Below are positions 36,613 to 46,578 of a DNA stretch of 64,000 bases, one piece after another. Position 1 is the stretch's first letter. The number at the start of each line of letters is the position of its first letter. The notes below the pieces were generated by a model. It saw nothing but the letters and a program-made list of their open reading frames with translations, had not been told where the DNA came from and made no database searches. Location of the stretch: the NCBI GenBank assembly GCA_022578965.1, contig MU400512.1, positions 620,001 through 684,000 on the forward strand. Direction: 5' to 3'. The position numbers and the translations under genes are program-made. The DNA is from Xylaria sp. FL1777. Lineage: Eukaryota; Ascomycota; Sordariomycetes; Xylariales; Xylariaceae.

Positions 36613-38803
36613 ATGAAGAACCTCATTAAGCAGACTACCCCTATCCGGCCACCGCCGTCGGCTACACTCGAATACAGCGCTGTATCGACGCAGGAAGGAT
36701 ATGGGGGTGATTCACTACCACAATCTCGCCCGCCGAATATGGCCTATGTGTATGGGCTCACCTGCTTCGTATCCTTAGGCGGGTTTTTGTTCGGCTGGGA
36801 TCAGGGCGTCATGGCCATGATCATCGCGGATGAGCGCTGGTTAGAGCTGATGAAGCCGGCTAATGACTGTGAGTTGTTTTCTTCGCTGAACTCGGCTATT
36901 TCTCGTGACTGGCTCATATGAATACATATGCTCGCCGATCGGTTGCTTTACCCCAGATATTTAGAGCCCCAGGAGTACCTAGATGGCTGAGCTAGAGTAA
37001 GAGCACTCTAGCCTAGCACTGCATTTCCAACGTGTTGTCACAACATGGCTGATTCGAGCATTCGTATGTGTCTCTTATACAGGGAGTGTTGGCTTCGTTA
37101 TTAGTATCTACAACATCGGCTGCGTAATTGGAGCTCTGACGATTGGCCTATTTGCGGATTCATGCGGACGCGAGCGTACCATCTCCCTTGCTAGCACTGT
37201 CTTTATTATCGGCGCGCTGCTACAGGCTGCGTCATATACTATTGCTCAGATCGTATGTGTGATCCATTTGGTTTTTTATTTACTTCATTCTCGCTTTACT
37301 CTACGATCTCCTGCTCATGTATGAGATACATCTCTAAGAGAGCTGGCTTCTCTATGTAAGCAATGAGCTGATACAGTCCTTTATTAGAGCGTCGGTCGCT
37401 TCATTTTGGGTATCGGCGTCGGTGCTTATTCTGCTGGCGTCCCATTGTATATATCCGAGATCGCGCCGGCGCAGCTGCGTGGCCGAATTGTCGGGATCCT
37501 GATGATGATTTTGTGTTTCGCGGAGATGGTCGTTTTCTTCGTCGACTACGCTTTTTTCTTCCTTAACTCTAACGATTGGTGGCGCATGCCTCTTGCTATT
37601 CAAGTCGTGCCCGCGCTTGTTCTCGCTATCGGCTGTTGGGTTTGGGTACCACCATCTCCACGTTGGCTTGTGTCCCAAGAGCGTTATGAGTGCGCACTCG
37701 AGGTTTTGACGCGCTTGCACGGCTCTGCGGCTGCAGAAGAGGAGATTCGCGCTATTCGCGAGACTGTCGAAGGAGAGACCAGTCTTATAGAACATACTGG
37801 TACTACCTGGGCCGATATGTTTCGTGGACCTGTCCTCCGCGTTACACTTCTTGGTACTGGGGTCCAGATGTTCCAGCAGACTACGGGAACGAATGGGATC
37901 TTTTACTACGCGCCCAAGCTTTTCAAAAAGGGCGGCATTACTGACCCAAAATTTGCGAACTTGGCTACTGGCGGTATCGGCGTGACGCTCTTCCTCAGCG
38001 CGTGGATTCCAGTCTTTTATTTCGATCGCTTTGGTCGCAAGACCTGGTTCCAAGTTGGACTTGTGGGTATGATTATTGCTCTTACGGGGATTTGTATCTT
38101 CCAGCAGCATGCAGCGGATTATCCGCACAGCCCAGCCAATTATGCTATCGTGATATTTCCCTACCTATTCTTTACATTTTTCAATATGAGCTGGAGTGCT
38201 GGTTCATGGACCTACGCCGCGGAGATTTTCCCTCTTTCACTTCGTGTAAGTTAAAACCTTATCATTGTTGGCTCGTCTCGTGGCATCCCCTTCTACGGTG
38301 GCCAATTGAAAACCCACCTCACCAGTCTGGTATTTGCGCTGATCACGGTCCATTCCATTTCGATATAGGCGAAGGGGAATGCCCTATGCACAGCTTCTCT
38401 ATGGATATCGAACTTTGTTGTCGCTCAAGTTTCGCCGCCAATTGAGAGCGCAACAGGGTATGGCCTCTATATATTGTTCATTATTATTTGCATTTTTGCA
38501 TTCTTCTTCGTTCGGTTCGCTCTCGGTAAGTTTCTAACCCTTTAACTTTGGAGATCTTTAAGAGGACAATTTAGATTGATTAAGTATTTAGTTGAAACGA
38601 AGGGCCGGTCTTTAGAGGAGATGGCAGAGGTGTTCGGAATTGACAAAGCTGATGTTAAAGGAGAAGAAGAGAGAAGTACGGTTAGACAAGGTAATGTTGG
38701 ACTATTTACTTTCAAGCGATTGGTCAAGATATATATCACTGACAAATAATCTGTAGCTCTGCTTCGGACAACATCCGGAGATGAGGATTTTGTAGACGAT
38801 TGA
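36613..38803 (+). CDS. MFS sugar (hexose-type) transporter
   Basis: Six exons: 36613-36868, 37083-37252, 37388-38245, 38369-38525, 38592-38690 and 38757-38803, in frame to 528 residues. Sugar-porter hallmarks are present: GGFLFGWDQGVMAMII in helix 1, DSCGRERT between helices 2 and 3, GRFILGIGVGAYSAGVPLYISE in helix 4, and QLRGRIVG. After the central loop come QQTTGTNGIFYYAP in helix 7, FDRFGRK, and VETKGRSLEEM after helix 12. The intron after LSLR leads into AKGNALCTASLW, as in many fungal sugar porters. It should move hexoses or small oligosaccharides across the plasma membrane. A GH49 dextranase lies 1.3 kb downstream on the other strand, which hints at glucan use; the actual substrate is unknown. 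Confidence 0.93.
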
Positions 38804-39345
38804 AAGAATTCTATAGAGCCCTGAAAACTCTTAGGGAAAGCAGAACACCTGTTGATTAACAAACGAAGTTCAACATAAATATACAACATCAATACATACA
38901 CGGGGTTGAATTGGATAAAGTGGCGGTGGTACTTTATAATATCTATTCGTAGACTTGACGCCTAGCGCTGTACGCATTCACATACGATGAGAAGAAAACT
39001 CTATTTCATATCCCTTTTAACGAATTGGTAATCATCTGACCTGGAATACCGAGATATGGGGTGTGCAACACCGGCATACACAGTGTCGCCTTCGCCGATC
39101 GGAGTTGCTGTGCAGACTGCGACGTTGGAAGTCCATGAGCCCTCAATGGAGGTTGCCGGCTATGTTGAATATTGAGCTCATCTTATTGCCAAATAACTCA
39201 AGCCTATATTTCATTTCATTGCTACTAAATGGCCTTAAAGCTCACCGATGCGAAAGAAGACAGAGCAATGGTAGAAATCGCTTCAGACAATTTCACACTG
39301 ACCTGAGACGGCAGTGTCAGGAGTAAAGAGGCTCAGGACAATAGA

Positions 39346-39697
39346 CTAGCATCCCTGGCTTCTTCCCCAAAAGTCCTCGTACTTGGTCAGGTCGAATGCA
39401 TCGGCGGCATTGACTCAGGCCAATGAATACGCGTGGACTGCTGGCATGTGATATATGTCGGCGCCCCCGCGCTAGCTGTAGGTGAAGTTCGATTTTGGAT
39501 TCCTGAGCAGAGCTATATCTTTGTGGGAGAGAGTTTTTTTTTTTTTTTTTTTTTTGAATCTTATCATTAGTCGTTATCATCAGAGCGCTGCGTAACGGTA
39601 GGTTTGTGCCAATGGGCTGTGTGTCATCGCGACGCTCAACAGGCGCCCCAAGAGCCATAGCGGTCACGAGGGAGGCGAAGCTGGGTCTGCTCAGCAT
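39346..39697 (-). pseudogene. Decayed small secreted-protein gene
   Basis: Starts with a good signal-like sequence and dibasic site (MLSRPSFASLVTAMALGAPVE then RR), runs about 46 codons to a 22-base A tract, and is then readable in another frame as NFTYS, RGGADIYHMPAVHAYSLA and VNAADAFDLTKYEDFWG, separated by TAG and TGA stops and ending at TAG. Both stops can arise from one transition in Gln/Arg or Trp/Arg codons. The pattern suggests a former secreted protein of about 110 residues; a small intron around the A tract cannot be excluded. No family name is assigned. Confidence 0.42.
39534..39555. repeat. 22-base T homopolymer
   Basis: Uninterrupted T run on the plus strand within the broken secreted-protein gene; it is Lys/Phe-coding or frame-disrupting there. 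Confidence 0.95.
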
Positions 39698-40135
39698 CTT
39701 CTCGTGATGCCATTTGCACCCACATAGCAGCAGATTGACTGAGTATGAGGACGATGAGTTCAGAAGAGTAACTGATCAGTCGATTGCTTATACAAGATAG
39801 AGGGATTAGCACATGTAGCTATTGTCTCCATTTGAGAGTCGTTTTACCTAGGTACTTAATTCAATTGGAAAGGCGGGCTGGTAAGGGAGACAGGCGGGTG
39901 CCTTCAGCCCCTAGCAGCTCGCTAGCTATTAGCTCGTACTGCGTATGATGTGGTAAGACCGAAGCCAAGATGAAATTCATGGATATGGTGTTCGCGCTCC
40001 GCCGTAAAAGCATCAATCAATATGTTAATACGAGAATGTAATAACTCTTTCACTAAGTTTTATTAATTCTCGTGTTATATTGGTATTTTGACATCCGTTA
40101 GAAAATCGCTATTTGCTATCGGTTGTTTTCTTTTC

Positions 40136-42182
40136 TCAGATGATCGTGACACTCCCGTCTGCCAAGTACACCGGTGCGATGTTAAGCCCGCCAGCATCAT
40201 CAGGACCATAATTATTCCCAGCTTGCGTAATTTTCACTCCACCAACTGTGAAGTTGCTGATTACAAACCCATTCATACTGATGGACTGACCACTTCCATC
40301 CGTCCAAATAGGCAACTGGCTCTCGTAGATGCCAGTTGTGCGAACACTGAACTGGTCCAGACTGACGTTCTCGATCAGCAAATTCTCGTAGTTCGTCAAA
40401 GGCACGATGCGCATCAAGTTTCCTCCGATGCCCTCAGCGCGGATATTCCGGAATGTCGCGTTGCGGACAGTCCGTGACAGGTCCGCCGTGTTCGTCTCCG
40501 TCTCAGCTTGCCCGTACACCTGGTTCGCGCCGATGATGCTTGGATGAGACCCGTTGCTGCTGTAGTGCATGTGGATCACGTCGATACCATCCACGAGCAC
40601 GTTTTCCATGTTGCGTGCTGCCCAACCGTATTGAATGATTGGTGCCGTTTTTGTCTTCCACACAACTGGAGTATAACTGGTTAGTAGTTACCTTGTGAGG
40701 GGGGTTTTTAGGAATAAACAGAGTTCGTAAGGTGGTGTTCAACAGCATAGAAGGAGAAAAGTGCCCTCGATGTTACTTACCAACGTCTCGAACTGTGATA
40801 CCTGATCCGTAAACCTTGATTGTGTCGTCACCTGAGTGGTAGAACACGTCATGGATACCCGACCCGGAATACAGCGTCGTGCCGTCTGTCTGGCCGAAGA
40901 ACGCGCCAACTTGCTTATAGTCCCACTGAGATATCGAGATCGTGTCCAGGTCGCCCGTGAAGTCAATACTATTGAATGGCGGTGCGTTAGTCGTTACGCC
41001 CGTCAGCGTGAATGTCTGCTGCTTGCCGGACGTGCTGTATCCGCTCCAGATGCGCAGCGAGTCGGCGTTCGATTTAGAGTTCGTGTAGCCCTCGGCAGTG
41101 TTCGCTTGATATACATATTTCTCGCCAGAGAGGACGCCGAATCCAGTTGCTTTGATTGTGCTTGATGTCGTAGTAAATTGGATTGCGCCCTTAACGTAGG
41201 CCCCGGGCGCTAAATACACCCAGTTCACCGAGTTCGACAGCGTGAGATGCTCCGTAGCTGTCATCTCGTGAACACCTGGCATGAAATAAACGTTTGTATT
41301 AGTTGCTGATGCAAGGTCTGAGATTGGCACGTCTCCAGGATACACCACATAGGTTTCGGGTGCTGACATGTCAGGCACGAGCCCGGCGGTCGAGGACGGA
41401 GGCGGACTTGCGAAGATTAGTAGAGCATCATGAGGTTCGATTCCCATAACGGCGTTTTCGTCAGTGAGTTCGGAAACGTAGAATGGCCCGTCAGCGACCC
41501 AATTTTGGACGAAGTCGCATTGTGGCGTGTTGCAGCTATCCCTGTATGAATACAAGTTATCCTGGAATTCAACAGAAAAGCGAACTCCTGCGTCGCTGTA
41601 AGGAACAAAGAGATAGATGTTGTTTTCGCCGTCGTCTGTCACCTCAACGCCGAGGTTACTTGGCCGAATTGTGACATCGGCTGCGGTTATGTTCGCGATG
41701 TTGCCCAGACGGGAGATCTTGACCCAGGCATCTGCAGTATATAAAATCTGTGTCCAGGCCATAGTGATCCAGACCGCCGCCTCTATCGTCACGCCGTCGT
41801 CGGCAGTAGTGACCGATGAAGGATCCCCCGGTGTGACGATATTACCTTGGCCATTACGAGGAATCGTCTCATATACGAACGAGTTGTAACTTGGTCACAA
41901 AAGCGTCAGTTCCGTCAAATACCGTTCTCTCTCAGGTGGTGGCGGCACATACTAAGTTTCACTTGAATCTGCAGTTGATTTTACCCAGGCCGAGTAAACG
42001 TGTGATTGACGCACATTTCCATACTCTACGGGTGTCTCATAATTGATTTCGCCCGTATTGTGCCACCAAGTCGTCAGGCTGTCTATATTGGCGGTTTCGT
42101 TACCTGATGCTGTAACGTCTGCTGCGACGATACTCATCAACGACGAAGCGGCGATGAGCAGAGCTAAATATGGCATCAGCAT
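40136..42182 (-). CDS. GH49 dextranase (secreted endo-dextran hydrolase)
   Basis: Three exons, 42182-41953, 41889-40781 and 40665-40136, with introns of 63 and 115 bases, give 622 residues, normal for the family. A signal peptide (MLMPYLALLIAASSLMSIVAA) precedes the family start TWWHNTGEINYETPVEYGNVRQSHVYS. An N-terminal beta-sandwich is followed by a right-handed beta-helix. The core contains FFGQTDGTTLYSGSG and FYHSGDDTIKVYG; D412, D431 and D432 have the same 19-plus-1 spacing as the three acidic residues I recall for the Penicillium dextranase active site. GH49 enzymes cut alpha-1,6 links in dextran by inversion (isopullulanase is the other activity in the family, so specificity is not certain). 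The first intron has an AAG acceptor. The sugar transporter next door may import the products. Confidence 0.92.
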
Positions 42183-43760
42183 AGTGAGCGATAACGGTTC
42201 CGTGAGAAATGAAGCAGTGACTCAGGTCACCAATGACTTCTCTGTTGGACCTATCGACTGGTCGCTTTGCCCGTCCATATACGCTCACGAAAGTAAGCAT
42301 AAAAGGCCATTCCCGGGGGCCAAAGAGATATGGCCGAGCATGAAATTCAATCAGCCATTGTAGAGTTTCAGGGTGATTAAGTGCCTATCTTCGAGGACCT
42401 AGTCTATGATTTACCGGCGATTCTCTCGGAGTATATGTAGAGAATCACGTCCACAAGCATTAGGTATCAGCAGCTAGTCAGATGCTTGGTACCCCCCAAG
42501 ACTTCCTAGGTTCCAGGATGACCAATTGATCATCACCATCTTGGCAACTAGCTTCAATAAGGCAACTAGCGGAGTTTTAACAATAGATAAATTGTAGAAT
42601 AGTCAATACAGTCTGAATTACGGTCAATATAGCTCTTGGGGACCTCTGATTATTCCTGTAGGTTGCCTAGTGAGTACTACAGTAGATAAGTTAGCACTTA
42701 TTCGAAATTTTTAGTAAGGAAGCTCTAGTTTAGGTTAGTAACCTAGATTTAGTTCTTAAAAATGTCAATTGATCTAGTACCACAGCTTATTGAGATGGTT
42801 AGATGCGACACCACACCGTAAATATGCCTTGCATTTTCATATTATTTCATCAATGCTTCCACCAGCAGATAATCATGCCCATATGTAATATTAAGGACCT
42901 ACGCAGTACAGTAGCCCGAATCTGAGAGTTAGACACTGCAAGGGGTATCCTAGCTGTTTGTCCCACTTCGTTCAGATCCCCGCATCCCCGTGTGTCATTC
43001 CATTCTGCGTATCCTGAGCTGCTATTTTGGTAAGCGTTTCGAACCTATTTGAGATGGGTGTTTCAATTCACACTAAGTAGGGTTGTAGCGTTAGATTTAG
43101 CGATAGGGCAATACCGGTAAGCAGGGTTAAAGCGAGCTGTTGGGGTATATAGCTAGAACAAGTGGCTTAAGGTATATAAAATTGAGGTCATAACACCCTG
43201 CCTTCCTCCATCCTTGGTTCACTCCTCAGTTTCTCCGGACTGATCTCCACAAGCTCTCTCTCGTTCCAGTTTCATGCGAACTAAATCCAGAAAAGATTCC
43301 TCCTTTCGAACCGTTGTCTTCTTACCAAGATGATGATATCGCCCTCTTCCGCCTTCACATTTTGCTTTAAAGACTCTAAAATAACACTGTTGAGTTTTAA
43401 GAGCCCGTGTTATTGATAACGCGCCCTCTGCAAATCATAATTCTGATTAACTCGCTGAGTGAATCTTTCGGGGTGTCATAAAACATCATCCTGGCTCGAA
43501 GATACCCAAATAAGGAGCTTGGGAAGGCAAGTTCGTATGAAGCTGCAAAGCAAACGCGTCATAAATTGATGAACCAGAACCCCCTTTTCATATTTAGTTA
43601 AAATCGCTTTTGTGTGGCTACACCAAGATGAGAAGAGGCGAATATCTCTTTCGTAAACGAATCTCTTATGCGGGTATGAAAACAGTAAGAACAGTAGCAT
43701 ATCTAGCGATGACATTAGCTAAGTATCATGACACTTTCTACTGCTGAGGGATCGTTGTTC
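42183..43760. other. Intergenic region, AT-rich, with a promoter-like stretch
   Basis: About 1.6 kb without a supported gene between the dextranase start and the DUF6594 gene end. AT content is high at 42550-42800. A TATA-and-CT-leader stretch near 43171-43340 is listed separately. Confidence 0.5.
43171..43340 (+). promoter_or_regulatory. Orphan promoter-like stretch
   Basis: A TATA-like ggtatataaaattg is followed by about 150 bases of CT-rich sequence (ccttcctccatcc, ctccacaagctctctctcg) and then accaagATGATG at 43330. This is the layout of a strong fungal promoter and leader, but the frame that follows stops after 28 codons. It may be the surviving 5' end of a lost gene, or the first exon of a gene I could not trace. 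Confidence 0.3.
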
Positions 43761-44902
43761 TTACGTTGCTCCAGCAATAAATAAGTCAGCCAACTTTGCT
43801 GGCGTCAAACTGGACAGAAGTAGAATGAATGTTGCTATAGAGAAAATGGTGGTTATGATCCGCAACGATGGGCTGGAGATGAAAGTACAGATGAGTAGTG
43901 GTACCGATACTGCTAGAACGACAAGGATGATGGCAACGAATTTCTGGACTTGAGCCATCGAGTGTGTTGAGAATATGTGGACATCCCGGTCTCTAGAGGC
44001 GTTTCGTTCGGGCTGCCCTAACATTAGCTTAGAACCACATAGGGGGCAACTAAGAAAAGAGAAGAAAGCACAGACATCCCGAAGTCTTTCGAAGAATCGG
44101 ACCAGAATACCTTCTATGCAGGATTCTATTGGACTTGAAGCGTGAGCATCAACTGGCGTTACGCTGAGAAGATCGTTACATCGAGTGAGATACTCGGTCT
44201 CTTCCCAACTCAGGCATGCATTGTTATTTACCCAGTTCAACAGGCTTTGTACGTCTCTCCGGCTGGCTGAAGGGAAGTTCAGTATTTGCTGGTTCCTAAG
44301 CAAGAAATTATCTGACTGGTGTTTAGCAACTCAGATCCAGGACCATCATGGATTGTCTTTTCTGAATCGTCTTACCGTAATCTGTCAGAGCCGTATCTAG
44401 CTCTGCAAGAACATCCCGTCTGTCAGCATTCAAGTCTTCGCGACTGCTTCCTAGAAACAATGGGGCACGCTCTCCGGCATCTATTTCTTCTAATTGTCCC
44501 TCCAATCTACACACCCTATCTTGTTTCAAGAGGAGTAGTCTGGCACGGACATTGGAAAAGCGACGACTTATATGTAGCGACTTGTGCGCGCCAATGAGGG
44601 CGGAATAACGTGGATATCCAGATCGATAGTCTTCGACTGCAAAAAGTTTAGTTGAGTACTTAATACGCACATGCTAAGTTTGATCTGAAGTGCGACATAC
44701 TCTGCTTGTGCTGACAATAATTTTCACAACAATCATAAATTGACGGTCGGAATTGCTTTGCACACAATGCAGCAACACTCATTAGTTTAGCTAGGAGCAC
44801 ATTGAAAATTAGGAGTGAGCGAGAACCCTGTGTTGCCGCTAAGGTGTCCTGGTTCAAAGTGCTGGTCATTGAAGGATAGCCTGACTGTAATGGCATGAAC
44901 AT
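43761..44902 (-). CDS. DUF6594 family membrane protein
   Basis: Three exons, 44902-44701, 44636-44376 and 44311-43761, with two 64-base introns, give 337 residues. The DUF6594 core begins at the second exon (IEDYRSGYPRYSALIGAHKSL), continues HISRRFSNVRARLLLLKQDRV with the acidic EEIDAGE and PLFLGSSRED, and after the second splice has NFLLRNQQILNFPSASRRDVQSLLNWVN. The last 75 residues hold two or three hydrophobic helices (FVAIILVVLAVSVPLLICTF, IITTIFSIATFILLL) and end LADLFIAGAT, the usual family end. The N-terminal 67 residues are variable; Met at 44869 is another possible start. Members are abundant fungal proteins of unknown function, often seen near HET and NLR-type genes (general impression). 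It sits at one edge of the protease island. Confidence 0.85.
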
Positions 44903-45356
44903 GCAGTTCAGTAAATTTGTTCTACTAGCCTACTAGATGAGGTCCGAGGTCAATTGGGATTGCTTGTCGAAATGTTTATGGTCAAAGGTGGGGAAATGAA
45001 TATATGTTGATTGAAAATTGAAAATTTATTCACACAAATATGATTTTTTTTCTATAGTACTTAGTTATATGTGGCCGTCGAGGTGGACCGGCAAAGTCGG
45101 CAGTGCTGCAAGTCGGCCGCAGATCTTACTCAGTCCTCATACCAATGAGAAGCCAAATGTACACTCATACATTTTGTGTATGACCTGTTCGAATAGAGAT
45201 AAATACCTGCACAATCCTGTTGGATCGGCCGCTTTAGCTGACCCCCTTTCCCCCTGTTTTACTCGTATTAAGCGGCCAACCCCGCCTTCGAAAGCAAGTC
45301 TCGTCTGTTTTCACTTACATCGCCACTCCGGAAAATATTTCATTCCTGGTTAGACC
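44903..45356. other. Divergent intergenic spacer
   Basis: Promoter space for the DUF6594 gene (-) and the 90-residue protein gene (+). AT-rich from 45000 to 45060, then mixed with a CT-rich stretch just before the ATG at 45357. No gene seen. Confidence 0.55.
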
Positions 45357-45758
45357 ATGGCTGATGAGGAACGCAGAGACCGGTGAGTCGTGTCCTGGAC
45401 TAACTGTCAAACCGCTATCATTGACACCTGTACCTAAGATCTGAAAGCCCGGAATTCGAATTCACCGATGACAAGGGAAGACCCTTGGTCGCTAAGAGTG
45501 GCGTGGTGAGTGGCTTATGTACATAGTAGTATTTACATATGCTATGGCTAGTACGAAGGACTAAATGAAGCATTACAGGTATACAAGTTTCGCCCTGGAC
45601 AGGCCGTGTATTTGCAAGTTCCCGGTGCAAGCCAGCTTGAAGGACCTTACAAGATTGAGTCTTCAAGAGGTCCCGGAATGTACACGTTGTGCCATTCTAA
45701 TGGCCAAACAGCTCGAGGAGGCACAGAAATCAATGAAGCGAACTTGACGGCAGCTTAG
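45357..45758 (+). CDS. Small three-exon hypothetical protein (90 aa)
   Basis: Exons 45357-45382, 45439-45505 and 45579-45758 are too short to stand out as frames but splice cleanly: GTGAGT donors, GGACTAACTG and GGACTAAAT branches, AAG and CAG acceptors, and phases that close to 90 residues. The product starts MADEERRDRSESPEF and then has a compact domain: VYKFRPGQAVYLQVP, EGPYKIESSRGPGMYTLCHSNG and GGTEINEANL. The pattern of a GQ-V-YL strand, a GPY-I strand and a GMYTLC strand looks like a small SH3/KOW-like beta barrel (inference). I recall similar uncharacterised fungal proteins but no named family. It lies between DUF6594 and the first caspase gene, all within 3 kb. Confidence 0.72.
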
Positions 45759-46578
45759 TCACTATGTTTACGGCGCTGTTCAAACGATCAATAAAATTGA
45801 TGTGATATTTATGTCTTAATCTTGGAATTATTTCCTCTTTTTTTCCAGCTGTCACCTATGTGACCGTATCATCATCGCAATCAGAACTACTCACTAGCCA
45901 ATTAGACCCTTCGTTTTCAACTAGCTATATCGCTTCACTGCATAGAGTTCAACTGGCTTTGTAACTTACGTATATCTTTCGACCACACAAGATAGATCTA
46001 TTTAAAGATACTAAATAAGCTAGTTTTAAATCCGTTTCAGAATCATAGGATCGATTCAAAGTCCCTATTGAAGCACATGTGGCGTTGTGATGAAAGAGGC
46101 GATGGTGCCAAGCACAGTCAGCTTGTAGTAGTTGCTGGCTATAGCGGGGTAATTAGTGATACGCTGGAATAAGTTTTCCATACTCATCTACCTCTATTGT
46201 TTGGCATTTCTAGCAACAAGATCATAATCATCATCATCATCATCACCATAGCGCTGACATAGTAGGCAGCAGCGCGGGAATAAATCATAAATTTACTTAC
46301 CTGCCACGTCAGCCCTGCACATTCGGGTGTTGAGCTTGGCAGTGCACGTAGCACTATATGCATGGTAGAGAATCGCGAGACGGCTAGAGGCCAGATTTAT
46401 AGAGTGTTAGTTTCCGGCAGTGCTCAAAACTTCCGGCTATCCCCTCTCTTTTATGTCGAAGCGACGAGGTGAATCCCATTGAAACATATAGAAAAGGGGA
46501 ATCGGCAATACCTTCGGGATCCTGAACCCTGACAGTTTACCGAACAGTCGATACACCTAGCAGCTACTTTTTTCAGTG
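45759..46578. other. Intergenic region upstream of caspase-like gene 1
   Basis: About 0.8 kb, including a short ATC repeat. The sequence ctacttttttcag immediately before the caspase ATG looks like a 3' splice site, so a 5'-UTR intron or an extra upstream exon may start in this stretch. Confidence 0.5.
46221..46249. repeat. ATC trinucleotide microsatellite
   Basis: Near-perfect (atc) repeat of about nine units, non-coding, upstream of caspase-like gene 1. Confidence 0.9.

Larger units (their letters stand above)
38804..40135. other. Intergenic region holding a broken gene
   Basis: Between the converging sugar-transporter and dextranase genes. Apart from the decayed secreted-protein gene at 39346-39697 I see nothing supported. 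A CCTAGGTAC word lies near 39846. Confidence 0.5.
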
